DNA from: SZUA-430 sp965227535
GTDB lineage: Bacteria; Pseudomonadota; Alphaproteobacteria; Micropepsales; Micropepsaceae
Assembly (NCBI GenBank): GCA_965227535.1
Contig: OZ245761.1
Location: 4,216,001-4,280,000 of the forward strand
DNA: 64,000 nt
Reading direction: 5' to 3'
Shown: positions 9,922 through 18,145 of the stretch, one piece after another
Numbering within the stretch: position 1 is the first letter of the stretch
Layout: every line of letters starts with the position of its first letter
The notes under the pieces: generated by a model
What the model saw: only the letters and a program-made list of their open reading frames with translations
Told to the model about the DNA's origin: nothing
Database searches by the model: none
Translations under genes and position numbers: made by a program

Positions 9922-10631
9922 ACATTCTCAAGCAGCTTCTTCTTGCGACGGCCACGGCGTTGGTGCTCGCGGGCTCGCCCGCGCAGGCCATGGTGGTCTT
10001 TGATCCTTCGAATTTCGCGGAGAACGTTTTGCAGGCGGCGCGCGCGCTCGAGCAGATCAACAACCAGATCAAGAGCCTGCAGAACGAAGTGGTGATGCTC
10101 GAGAACATGGCGAAGCACCTCGAGAAGCTCGGGTTCTCGTCCTTGGGAGACATCGAGGCGACGCTCAAGGACATCAACCAGCTGATGGCGAAAGCCAAAG
10201 GTATCGCCTTCGACGTGAAGGCGACCGAAAGCGCCTTCAAGCGGCTCTTCCCGGAACAGTATTCCGCCAGCGTCACGTCGAGTGAGCTTGGTCAGGGCGC
10301 GCTCGAACGCTGGAGCGAGGCGATGAAGGCGCTCGAACACACGATGACGGTGCAAGCGCAAGTCGTCGCCAATGTGGACGCGGACGGCGCGACTCTGTCG
10401 CGGCTCGTGACCGAGAGCCAGGCCGCCGTCGGCAGCCTTCAGGCACAGCAGGCCTCCAACCAGCTGATCGCGTTGTCCGCGAAGCAGCAACTCCAGACGC
10501 AGGAGCTCATGGCCGCGCAGTACCGGGCGGAGGCTCTGGAGCAGGCGCGGCAGGCGCAAGCACAGGAGCAGGCGAGGGCGCAATTCAAGCGCTTCGTCGG
10601 CGACGGCCAGGTTTATACGCCGAACAACTGA
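9918..10631 (+). CDS. trbJ: Conjugal transfer protein TrbJ (VirB5-like)
   Basis: 237 residues with a signal peptide ending around AGSPAQAM (residue 24), then a long amphipathic, coiled-coil-rich body (about 35-225) rich in Gln and Ala. This matches TrbJ/VirB5, the minor pilus-tip component. It starts inside the trbE stop. In RP4 a small entry-exclusion lipoprotein gene, trbK, lies between trbJ and trbL; here only 25 bases separate them, so trbK is absent at this place. Confidence 0.93.
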   Translation: MNILKQLLLATATALVLAGSPAQAMVVFDPSNFAENVLQAARALEQINNQIKSLQNEVVMLENMAKHLEKLGFSSLGDIEATLKDINQLMAKAKGIAFDVKATESAFKRLFPEQYSASVTSSELGQGALERWSEAMKALEHTMTVQAQVVANVDADGATLSRLVTESQAAVGSLQAQQASNQLIALSAKQQLQTQELMAAQYRAEALEQARQAQAQEQARAQFKRFVGDGQVYTPNN

Positions 10632-10656
10632 TCAAGCCGAAAGCGCCGGTCCCCCG

Positions 10657-11910
10657 ATGAACAACGTCAACGTCATCGATCGCTTCCTCGATACCTTCAT
10701 CCGGTACATCGATTCCGGATTTGGGTTGCTCGCGGGCGAGGTGGCGTTTCTGACATCGATCCTGGTCGCGATCGACATCACGCTCGCGGGACTCTCGTGG
10801 GCGATGGACGAAGGTTCCAACGTCATCGCCCGGCTGCTTGCCAAAGTGCTCTACATCGGCGTCTTCGCGCTCATCCTGAACAATTGGGCCGCCTTCTCGG
10901 TACTCATCTTCCAGTCGTTCTCCGGACTCGGGTTGGAAGCGACGAACAACACCTTGACGCCCCAAGATCTCCTGCGCCCCGGATACGTCGCCGGCACAGG
11001 GTTCGCAGCCGCTCATCCCTTGATGGAGCAGGCTGGATCCCTCCTCGGTTTCACGACCTTCTTCGACAATGCGGTCACGATCCTGGTGCTGGTGTTTGCC
11101 TGGCTCGTCGTCGTCCTCGCGTTCTTCATCCTCGCCGTCCAGCTCTTCATCACCATCATCGAGTTCAAACTGACCACGCTCGCCGGTTTCGTCCTGGTCC
11201 CCTTCGCCCTGTGGGGCAAGAGCGCCTTCCTCGCCGAGCGCGTGCTCGGCAATGTCTTCGCTTCCGGCATCAAGGTCATGGTCCTCGCCGTGATCATCGG
11301 CATCGGGACCACGCTCTTCAACGAGTTCACGACGGCGCTCAACGGGCAAGAGCCCGATCTCGAGCAGGCTATGACCTTGGTGCTTGCCGCCATCGCGCTC
11401 TTCGGTCTCGGCATCTTCGGTCCAAGTATCGCGACGGGCCTCGTCTCCGGCGCGCCGCAGCTTGGCGCCGGCGCCGCCGTCGGTACGGTTGGCGCGATCG
11501 CGGCAGGCACGATGGCGGCCGGCAGCGTCGCCGTGGGGGCCGCACGCGCTGGCGCGTCCGCTGTTTCCGCGGTCCGTGCGGGCGCGATGATTCCGAACAC
11601 CGGATCACCGGACCATCCAGCGCCGGACACTCCCGCAGGTGGTTCGAGCCCCGCTACGACTGCGGGTCCAACGGCTTCCACACCACCGATCAGACCGGCA
11701 GCGCAACAAGGCGCGACGACCGGCGCGCGTTCGCTCCCCTCGGCCGGTTCTTCGACGCCGACCGCAGGCGGAGGTGGCGCACCGACATGGGCGCGACGCT
11801 TGCGTGCCGAGCAGCGCTGGCAGCGGCGGGTTCACACCGTGGAGCAAGCGGTGAAGGAGGGCGACAGGCCTGGCGCCTCTGCCAACCCTGACTTGAAGGA
11901 AGAGAGATGA
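10657..11910 (+). CDS. trbL: TrbL, polytopic channel protein (VirB6-like)
   Basis: 417 residues. Five to six hydrophobic stretches lie between about residues 25 and 275, followed by an Ala/Gly-rich segment and then a Pro/Thr/Ser-rich, finally basic tail from about 310. This is the usual TrbL/VirB6 layout, forming the inner-membrane part of the translocation channel. The tail is of low complexity and variable in the family. The stop overlaps the trbF start. Confidence 0.93.
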   Translation: MNNVNVIDRFLDTFIRYIDSGFGLLAGEVAFLTSILVAIDITLAGLSWAMDEGSNVIARLLAKVLYIGVFALILNNWAAFSVLIFQSFSGLGLEATNNTLTPQDLLRPGYVAGTGFAAAHPLMEQAGSLLGFTTFFDNAVTILVLVFAWLVVVLAFFILAVQLFITIIEFKLTTLAGFVLVPFALWGKSAFLAERVLGNVFASGIKVMVLAVIIGIGTTLFNEFTTALNGQEPDLEQAMTLVLAAIALFGLGIFGPSIATGLVSGAPQLGAGAAVGTVGAIAAGTMAAGSVAVGAARAGASAVSAVRAGAMIPNTGSPDHPAPDTPAGGSSPATTAGPTASTPPIRPAAQQGATTGARSLPSAGSSTPTAGGGGAPTWARRLRAEQRWQRRVHTVEQAVKEGDRPGASANPDLKEER

Positions 11911-12605
11911 TGTTTCGACGGCCGCTCAATCGCTATGGCGACACGCCCGAGGTGGAGACGCCTTACCAACGGGCAAAACAGATGTGGGACGAGCGGATCG
12001 GCTCGGCGCGCGTGCAGGCCATGAACTGGCGGCTGATGGCGCTCTCTTGCCTTGGTCTTTCGGCGGCGATGGCCGCGGCGCTGATCTGGCTATCGGCGCA
12101 AAGCCGGATCACGCCCTACGTGGTCGAAATCGACAAGCAGGGCACGGTGCAAGCCATCGCGCCGGCGACCCAAGTCTACGATCCGACCGACGCGCAAATC
12201 GCCTCGGCCCTTGCCCGGTTCATCGCCGGGGTGCGCTCGCTCTCGATAGATCCCATCGTTGTCCGCAAGAACTGGCTTGAGGCCTACGACTTCGCGACGG
12301 ATCGCGCTGCCGAAACCCTCAACGCGTTTGCCCGCGCGAATGATCCGTTCAAAGCCGTGGGGCAACGTTCGGTGTCCGTGGAAGTGACGAGCGTCGTCAG
12401 GGCATCGGACTCGTCGTTCCAGGTGAAATGGCTCGAACGCAGCTTCCAGAACGGCCGCCCCGCGAAGTCAGAGCGCTGGACGGGAATCCTCACCATCGTC
12501 ATCCGCCAACCGACCTCCGTCGAAATCCTGCGCAAGAACCCGCTCGGGATTTACGTACACGGACTCGATTGGTCGCGTGAAATTACTCCGGGAGAGACAC
12601 AATGA
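11907..12605 (+). CDS. trbF: TrbF, inner-membrane scaffold protein (VirB8-like)
   Basis: 232 residues: a short cytoplasmic N-terminus containing ETPYQRAKQMWDERIG, one membrane helix (about 37-60), then a periplasmic VirB8-like domain to the end. VirB8 proteins nucleate assembly of the secretion machine. AGGAAGAGAG directly precedes the ATG at 11907, which overlaps the trbL stop. The end overlaps trbG. Intact. Confidence 0.95.
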   Translation: MMFRRPLNRYGDTPEVETPYQRAKQMWDERIGSARVQAMNWRLMALSCLGLSAAMAAALIWLSAQSRITPYVVEIDKQGTVQAIAPATQVYDPTDAQIASALARFIAGVRSLSIDPIVVRKNWLEAYDFATDRAAETLNAFARANDPFKAVGQRSVSVEVTSVVRASDSSFQVKWLERSFQNGRPAKSERWTGILTIVIRQPTSVEILRKNPLGIYVHGLDWSREITPGETQ

Positions 12606-13609
12606 GACTGAAGTCTGCCGTTCTGAGCGCGTGCGCTCTGCTTCTATCCGCTTGCGCCTCGACCGGTGAGCCGCCGCCGGCAATCGCCTACGACAACGAA
12701 GCGTTCAAGGTAGCGGTCGTTGCACCGGAGCCGGTCAAACCCGTCGAGATCGTCACGCTTCCCGAACCTTTGCCGTTGCCCGGCCAACTCAAGCCTCTTC
12801 CGCGAAGGGCAGGGCCACCGAAGGCGTTCGTTCCGCCGCAAGAACGAGTCGATTCGGCCAACCTGGCCGCGAGCCAAGAACCGACGCGCGATGGCTACGT
12901 GAACGCGGTGCAGGTCTATCCCTTCACACCGGGTGCGCTCTATCGGATGTACGCAGCGCCCGAGAAGGTCAGCGACATCACGCTCGAGCCGGGCGAGAAG
13001 CTGACGGCCGTGTCGGCCGGCGACACGGTCCGGTGGATCGTCGGCGACACGACGAGCGGCGCCGGCGACAGCGCGCAGGTCCATATCCTGGTGAAGCCGG
13101 CGGCGGCTGACCTCAAAACGAATCTGGTGATCACCACAAACCGCCGTGTCTATCACCTGGAGCTTGAGAGCACCGAACGCAGCTACATGGCCGCCGTGTC
13201 CTGGCGTTATCCCGCGGACCAGCTGATCGCGCTACGCGGCCGAAACGAGCAAGCGACGGAGTCTACTGCGCTGGTCGTCGATCAGGGCGTGACGCTGGAG
13301 CAGCTGCGTTTCCGCTATGAAATCTCCGGCGACAGTCCGCCGTGGCGGCCTTTGCGCGCGTTCGACGATACGCACAAGGTCTATATCGAGTTTCCAGCAC
13401 GCATCGATCAGGGCGAGGCGCCGCCATTGTTTGTGGTCGGAGCGGAAGGAAACGCCGAACTCGTCAACTACCGGGTCCGCGGCCGTTACTACATCGTCGA
13501 CCGCCTTTTCGCCGCCGCCGAACTGCGGCTTGGCGCGGATCCACAGCAAGTCGTGCGTGTCAGCAGAACCGATCGCCTGGCCGATCTTCAGACGGAGGCG
13601 CGGCCGTGA
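12602..13609 (+). CDS. trbG: TrbG, outer-membrane-complex protein (VirB9-like), lipobox present
   Basis: 335 residues. The body from about residue 95 (VYPFTPGALYRMY) fits VirB9/CagX, which builds the outer-membrane core complex with VirB7 and VirB10. The N-terminus ends in ALLLSACAS, a lipobox with Cys at about residue 19, so the mature protein is probably a lipoprotein. RP4 encodes a separate small lipoprotein (TrbH) after trbG; here trbI follows directly. I infer that this acylated TrbG may cover the VirB7 role. A Pro-rich linker lies at about 40-80. Confidence 0.93.
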   Translation: MRLKSAVLSACALLLSACASTGEPPPAIAYDNEAFKVAVVAPEPVKPVEIVTLPEPLPLPGQLKPLPRRAGPPKAFVPPQERVDSANLAASQEPTRDGYVNAVQVYPFTPGALYRMYAAPEKVSDITLEPGEKLTAVSAGDTVRWIVGDTTSGAGDSAQVHILVKPAAADLKTNLVITTNRRVYHLELESTERSYMAAVSWRYPADQLIALRGRNEQATESTALVVDQGVTLEQLRFRYEISGDSPPWRPLRAFDDTHKVYIEFPARIDQGEAPPLFVVGAEGNAELVNYRVRGRYYIVDRLFAAAELRLGADPQQVVRVSRTDRLADLQTEARP

Positions 13610-14826
13610 CAACGGGTGAACGCGAGTCCGGTCGCGCGGACGAGGAACCGCTCGCGCTGCGCTCGAGGCCGCGGCCGGTCACGCGCTTCAATCGCAAAGT
13701 CCTGATCAGCGTTGCTGCGGTCATTTGCGTCGTGATCCTGGCCGCAACGCTGATCGCGCTCGAACCGTTTCGGTTTCGCGCGCCGGGGCAGGGCGAAGAA
13801 CTAATCAACACCGAGCGGAAGGCGAGGGCGGAAGGACTCGATACCCTCCCTCGAACCTATGCCGATGTGAAACCGCCCGAACTCGGCCCGCCGCTCCAGG
13901 GCGACATCGGCCCGCCGGTCGTCCGGCTGGAACGTGAACTCGGTGTCGTTCAAGGTGATTTGCGACCCGACGCGGAAGCCGACGCGGAACGCGCCGAACG
14001 GCTTCGGGTTGCACGTCAGGCTCAGCAAGCCCGAGCGGCAAGTGTATTCTTTCAAATCACGGCGAGGCGGGACGATGCATCAGTTGTTGCCTCGCCGCGC
14101 ACCGTTGCTTCAGGGCCGACGCCCCAAGCCGCAACGACAAGTCAGGGGCTAACGCTCGATGGCGAACGCGGTCCTCCCTCGCAGGGCCGCAAGATCAACT
14201 TTCTGGAGTCTCGCGCGGACACAGACGTTCTCAATCGACACGCCCTGCAATATCCGGTGTCAGCCGATACCGTGCTCGCGGGGACTGTGATCGCGGCAAG
14301 TCTTGTAACCGGCATCAATTCGGACTTGCCCGGGTTCGTTATTGCTCAGGTCACTGAGAATGTTTTCGACACAGTCAGCGGCGGGCGGCTTCTGATTCCT
14401 CAGGGCACAAAGCTCATCGGCAAATACGACAGCGTGATCTCGTTCGGACAGCGGCGGGCCCTCGTTGTTTGGAATCGTCTCATCTTGCCGGATGGGTCAT
14501 CGATCGTGGTCGACAATTTGCCGGCGACGGACACCGCCGGCTACGCGGGGCTCGAGGACGAGGTGGATTTTCACACTTGGCAGCTTGTGAAGGGCGCGGC
14601 GCTCTCGACATTGCTGAGTGTGGGCGCTGAAGTGGGCGCCACTGATGCCGCGGACAACGACGCACTCAGCGCCGCCAGGGAATCTGTGCAGCAGAATGCC
14701 GCCAGTGTTGGCCAGAACATCACAGACAGGAACCTGAGTGTTCAACCGACGGTCACGATACGACCAGGCTGGTCGTTGCGTGTCATCGTGCACAAGGATC
14801 TTGTTCTAAAGGAATACAGACTTTGA
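13606..14826 (+). CDS. trbI: TrbI, energy-sensing core-complex protein (VirB10-like)
   Basis: 406 residues from a GTG start at 13606 that overlaps the trbG stop (GTGA). The open frame continues upstream, but those residues are a shadow of trbG. There is one inner-membrane helix (about 33-52), a Pro-rich periplasmic linker (about 85-115), a coiled-coil stretch near 130-150, and the conserved VirB10 barrel domain from about 215, with VTGINSDLPGFVIAQV and GGRLLIPQGTKLIGKYDS. VirB10 spans both membranes. The end overlaps the next gene. Confidence 0.95.
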   Translation: MTTGERESGRADEEPLALRSRPRPVTRFNRKVLISVAAVICVVILAATLIALEPFRFRAPGQGEELINTERKARAEGLDTLPRTYADVKPPELGPPLQGDIGPPVVRLERELGVVQGDLRPDAEADAERAERLRVARQAQQARAASVFFQITARRDDASVVASPRTVASGPTPQAATTSQGLTLDGERGPPSQGRKINFLESRADTDVLNRHALQYPVSADTVLAGTVIAASLVTGINSDLPGFVIAQVTENVFDTVSGGRLLIPQGTKLIGKYDSVISFGQRRALVVWNRLILPDGSSIVVDNLPATDTAGYAGLEDEVDFHTWQLVKGAALSTLLSVGAEVGATDAADNDALSAARESVQQNAASVGQNITDRNLSVQPTVTIRPGWSLRVIVHKDLVLKEYRL

Positions 14827-15050
14827 GCGAAGGGCCACCCACCCTGCGGCTTGCGAAGCTTCCCGAGCGTACCGCCGTGAAAGTGACCATAGCGCTGACG
14901 CCGGATTTGAGCGCGCGCCTCAACGCATATGCCAAGCTCTACGGCGAAGCGTATGGGCAGGAGGAGCCCGTCGCTGAACTCATTCCTTACATGGTCAGCA
15001 AATTCATCGACGACGACAGATGGTTCACAAAGCGTACGCGGTCCCGCTAG
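14823..15050 (+). CDS. DUF2274 protein
   Basis: 75 residues from a TTG start that overlaps the trbI stop. The sequence from LPERTAVKVTIALTP to ELIPYMVSKFIDDD matches the small DUF2274 family, which is almost always found directly after trbI in alpha- and betaproteobacterial ICEs. The beta strand plus two helices resemble a ribbon-helix-helix fold, so a regulatory role is likely but unproven. Confidence 0.88.
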   Translation: MSEGPPTLRLAKLPERTAVKVTIALTPDLSARLNAYAKLYGEAYGQEEPVAELIPYMVSKFIDDDRWFTKRTRSR

Positions 15051-15070
15051 GCTTACACAGGAGGCTCTTC

Positions 15071-15382
15071 ATGGCCGTGATCGGCGTGTTCCATCCAACG
15101 AAAGATGGTGGCTGGACAGGAACTATTCGCACGCTCTTGGTCGATGTGAAGGCTCGGTTTGTACCCAATGACAATAGGACGAGTGACGCTGCACCTGCGT
15201 TCAGAGTCCTCATAGGCGATTCGGAGGTTGGAGCAGCTTGGCGCAAGCAATCGTCTGGAGAGCATGCGCGCGACTATCTTAGTGTTGCGCTCGAGGATCC
15301 GACGCTGCCCCACAGGATTTCCGCCGCGCTATTTGAAGCTGGTCCTAGCGAGTTTCACTTGGTGTGGAATCGCCGCGAGTGA
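15071..15382 (+). CDS. DUF736 protein
   Basis: 103 residues. The start at 15071 is set by a strong ribosome site, AGGAGG at 15059-15064 with six bases of spacing, and by the family-typical opening MAVIGVFHPTKDGGWTG. An in-frame ATG upstream at 15020 overlaps DUF2274 and lacks such a site. DUF736 proteins are small beta-rich proteins of unknown function, very common on alphaproteobacterial plasmids and ICEs near trb or rep genes. It converges with the next gene. Confidence 0.9.
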   Translation: MAVIGVFHPTKDGGWTGTIRTLLVDVKARFVPNDNRTSDAAPAFRVLIGDSEVGAAWRKQSSGEHARDYLSVALEDPTLPHRISAALFEAGPSEFHLVWNRRE

Positions 15383-15403
15383 CCCGTCGCCGCTTGTAAG
15401 CGG

Positions 15404-15973
15404 CTATGCCCTCCGAAGCATGCGTTCGACGTGCACGCGATGATAGCCCTGATCCCGAATCTCCGCCTTGGTACCCGCGAGGTCTTTTATCCCGAAGGCA
15501 ACGGCTGCTTTGAGCGGGCTAGCAAAGGTGGCGTAGTAGGTCCAAGTCGTGCCGCTCGGTAGGCGCGGGTTGGAGCGTATCGACGTGATTGCAACGTCCC
15601 GCGGGTCGCGCGCATTACGATAGGCGTGAAGCGTTATCCAGTGCGGGCGCTTGTAGCGGGTCGCCTTGATGAAAGGCACGGAGTGAACCTTCACGTTCTC
15701 CTGGTCGAGAACCCAGCCGCGGTGCGCAAGAATCTGCTTTGTCATGTGCCCGATCATTTGTTTTACGCGACCGACCAATATGGCTTCACCAAAAGTTGCG
15801 AGCAGGCTTTCTTCGATTCCTTCGACGGCCGGCTTGCCGAGTTCGGATGCAGTCTCAAGCCGCGTAACGCTTTCTGGCTGCATTAGGAATGCCCAAATCT
15901 GACGACCTAGGTCTGAGTCAGACAGATTCGCGAACGCATCAGGATCGTATGTTATCGTTTCTTCTTTGTTCAT
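15404..15973 (-). CDS. Conserved protein of unknown function
   Basis: 189 residues from the ATG at 15973 (MNKEETITYD). I chose this over the upstream ATG at 16066 because a promoter-like TTGACA-N17-CATATA lies between them and would begin transcription at about 15973, giving a leaderless message. The central part GRVKQMIGHMTKQIL followed by a basic segment RYKRPHWITLHAY suggests nucleic-acid contact. I do not recognise the family; I recall similar proteins of unknown function from mobile elements. It is divergent from the HipA-type toxin gene, with 167 bases between starts. It has no HTH that would make it a classical HipB. Confidence 0.72.
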   Translation of the reverse strand: MNKEETITYDPDAFANLSDSDLGRQIWAFLMQPESVTRLETASELGKPAVEGIEESLLATFGEAILVGRVKQMIGHMTKQILAHRGWVLDQENVKVHSVPFIKATRYKRPHWITLHAYRNARDPRDVAITSIRSNPRLPSGTTWTYYATFASPLKAAVAFGIKDLAGTKAEIRDQGYHRVHVERMLRRA

Positions 15974-16008
15974 AGTCCCTATATGGCCATACGAATAGGG
16001 ACTGTCAA
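15974..16008 (-). promoter_or_regulatory. Promoter with embedded operator palindrome, likely leaderless
   Basis: On the minus strand TTGACA (16008-16003) is followed after 17 bases by CATATA (15985-15980), which predicts a start of transcription at or next to the ATG at 15973. Perfect 9-base arms, AGTCCCTAT (15974-15982) and ATAGGGACT (15995-16003), span the -35/-10 region. A repressor bound there would block polymerase. The arms could also fold as RNA if a longer transcript were made. Confidence 0.6.
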
Positions 16009-16039
16009 GTGTTTTGTGGGATATTTTGTCACTTTTTAC

Positions 16040-16070
16040 AACTTTCTCGTCGATCAGATTCGTCAAAGTT
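16040..16070. promoter_or_regulatory. 31-bp dyad, copy 1
   Basis: Begins AACTTTCTCG and ends CAAAGTT; the outer arms AACTTT/AAAGTT are perfect. It shares its first ten bases and overall length with copy 2, 67 bases downstream. The pair looks like tandem operators for the toxin-fusion gene at 16141. Confidence 0.6.
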
Positions 16071-16106
16071 AGAATTTATGCCCTTGTAAACTATCTCACG
16101 TGTACT

Positions 16107-16137
16107 AACTTTCTCGCATCTGAGATACGGGAAAGTT
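16107..16137. promoter_or_regulatory. 31-bp near-perfect palindrome, copy 2
   Basis: Begins AACTTTCTCG and ends CGGGAAAGTT. Nearly every position pairs across the centre, including ATCT/AGAT next to the middle. It ends three bases before the ATG at 16141 and covers the ribosome-binding region (GGGAAAG). A protein bound here could block both transcription and translation of its own gene. Confidence 0.65.
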
Positions 16138-16140
16138 CGA

Positions 16141-17973
16141 ATGCCCCTCCATCTTGTTGGCGAAAACATCGACAAGGCGCGCAGCTTCTATCTCGCCGAA
16201 ACAGGCAAGATCGTTCAGCTGATGCGTGGCGTGTATGTCGACAAAGACGACGACATCGATGCCACGGTGTTCAGACACGCGGTGCGCATCGCAAAATACC
16301 TTCACCCCAGGGCGTACCTCTCCGCATCCAGCGCCATTCTTCTGGGTCCCACCGCCGACGGCCGTCTCTTCCTAAGCGCCAAGCGCAACCAGCGTACCCG
16401 CATTCGTGCTTTGGAGATCATCCAAAACGAGGCGCCAAAACACCCTTCACTAAGTTCCGCAGTGATCAACGATGGGCTAGGAGAATTTCGAACTGACGTG
16501 TCATCGATCCGACAACGCTTTCTTGAAGCTTTCCGCCTCCGCAGCGAGCATGCAAGCTCCATCGATGACACAACACGCGAAACCATCGCCGCGCGATTGG
16601 TTGAGGAGTACGGCAGCGCTTCGGCCGCGGCAGAAGCCGCTTGGGCACTTGCGCGCGAAAACGGCTGGTACAAAGAAGGAGAGGCGGCCGAGCGTTTCTT
16701 GCTCAAGCGGCCGACACATGCGCTACATCAGAACCTTGCCGCAATCGACCTAGTTGTCGCCTGGCATGGATCGCCGGTTGGGAACTTGAGTCACGATGGT
16801 TTTGAATGGCGCTGGTCGCCTCGGGACTCTCTGGGCGCGCAGCTGATTCGACAACCAACGCCAGGAAAACTTCCGCCCTTTATCGTCTCGCTACTTCCTG
16901 AAGGCTGGCTGGAGGCCGTACTGAAGGATCGCGATGAGCGTTCGCTCCTTCGTTCTGGCAAACGCTATATGTCGAACATTACCATCGTTGAGGACGAGAG
17001 CGAGCTCGCTCGTCTACCTTCCGACATCTTGCTTACCAAACTCAAGACCTTTACCGCCGATGGTCGCTTCGCCGGGCGGTATGTCGGTCCGCGCCGTGGT
17101 GACCTAGAACAAAGCTTCGAACAAAATCTCGCGCGAATTTATGAGAGAGGTGACACGCCCAGGCTTTCAGGTATTCAGATAAAAGCGCCCATGTATCTCG
17201 ACACCACGGGTCAACTCCTCGCCAGCGCTGGCCAACCCTTTACGCACATCTTGAAGCCCGCTGGAACAAGTGGTTTCGAACACCTTCCGGTGGTCGAATG
17301 GCTGGCCCTAACCATCGGGACATGTGCTGGCCTTACGGCGCCGGCGATTGCCCTCGTTGAAATGCCTGACGATATGCCCCCGGCGCTCCTCGTCGAGAGG
17401 TTCGACATTCGCCATGGCCTGAAGGACAAGAGGCAGCTGGCGCTTGAAGATTTTTGCTCCGTACTTGGCTTGCCCTCGGCAGCAAAGTACGACGCCACTC
17501 TGGAGCGTGTCGTACGTGCGGCGCGTCCACTATCGACTTCTCCCGATGAGGATGTTCTCGCGATTCTCAAGCGCGGATTGTTTGCGTGGCTGATTGCGGA
17601 TGGCGACATGCATCTGAAAAACTTGGCCTTGCTCAAAATTATGGAAGCGGGCGAAAACGCATTCACCACGGTGCGAATAGCTCCGCTCTACGACAGCGTA
17701 ACAACGCGTGTATTTCCACAGCTGGCCGGCGATCGTATGGCTCTGAAACTAAATGGTCGCGACGACAATCTTCGTCGCGCCGACTTTCGCCAATTGGCGA
17801 CGCTGGCGGCCGTGCGAACTGCGGACGCGGATACCGCGATGGATGAGTTGATCTCAGGCGTTGGAAAGGCCCTCGACAGCATCGCTCTGCCGAAACTGGC
17901 GAAACCCGCAAGTCTGGAAATTGTAGAGAAGATGCTTGCGACATGTCGCGAGCGCATTTCGTCTTTTTCCTAG
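16141..17973 (+). CDS. AbiEi-like antitoxin domain fused to HipA-type kinase toxin
   Basis: 610 residues. The first about 190 resemble the AbiEi-type winged-helix/antitoxin region: QLMRGVYVDKDDD, then HPRAYLSASSAILLGPT. Residues about 200-605 are a complete HipA Ser/Thr kinase: VVAWHGSPVGNLSHDG, a Gly-loop-like SGIQIK near 343, LLVERFD, the catalytic-loop motif ADGDMHLKN near 485 (often written NGDMHLKN), and the Mg-binding region APLYDSVTT. HipA enzymes phosphorylate tRNA synthetases or other targets and stop growth. A separate HipB is missing, so I infer that the AbiEi-like domain acts as built-in antitoxin and autorepressor on the two dyads upstream. Direct evidence for either role is lacking. 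Confidence 0.85.
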   Translation: MPLHLVGENIDKARSFYLAETGKIVQLMRGVYVDKDDDIDATVFRHAVRIAKYLHPRAYLSASSAILLGPTADGRLFLSAKRNQRTRIRALEIIQNEAPKHPSLSSAVINDGLGEFRTDVSSIRQRFLEAFRLRSEHASSIDDTTRETIAARLVEEYGSASAAAEAAWALARENGWYKEGEAAERFLLKRPTHALHQNLAAIDLVVAWHGSPVGNLSHDGFEWRWSPRDSLGAQLIRQPTPGKLPPFIVSLLPEGWLEAVLKDRDERSLLRSGKRYMSNITIVEDESELARLPSDILLTKLKTFTADGRFAGRYVGPRRGDLEQSFEQNLARIYERGDTPRLSGIQIKAPMYLDTTGQLLASAGQPFTHILKPAGTSGFEHLPVVEWLALTIGTCAGLTAPAIALVEMPDDMPPALLVERFDIRHGLKDKRQLALEDFCSVLGLPSAAKYDATLERVVRAARPLSTSPDEDVLAILKRGLFAWLIADGDMHLKNLALLKIMEAGENAFTTVRIAPLYDSVTTRVFPQLAGDRMALKLNGRDDNLRRADFRQLATLAAVRTADADTAMDELISGVGKALDSIALPKLAKPASLEIVEKMLATCRERISSFS

Positions 17974-18106
17974 ACGGGAGGAGGCGGTGAGCAAATTTCA
18001 ATGGCCCCACGCTGCCTAAGACCATATAAGTCAAGAGCCTCTACGAGAGAACGACAGCACTCTCGCGGCTGGCGACCTCAAAGGTAGCCAAAATCAAGAT
18101 TGATTA

Positions 18107-18120
18107 CCTGACCAATCAGG
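18107..18120. promoter_or_regulatory. Palindrome CCTGA-N4-TCAGG, candidate operator
   Basis: Perfect 5-base arms, 25 bases upstream of the GTG start of the sigma-like gene that heads the ubiquitin-like operon. A TTGATT at 18100 could be a -35, but no good -10 follows. The position suits autoregulation of the operon. Confidence 0.4.
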
Positions 18121-18145
18121 GTTCACATTACCACGCAGCGAGTCT

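Noticed and set aside
11640..11890. Apparent repeat-rich or low-complexity insert in trbL
   Set aside because: The Pro/Thr/Ser-rich tail is normal for TrbL/VirB6 proteins; no DNA-level tandem repeat is present.
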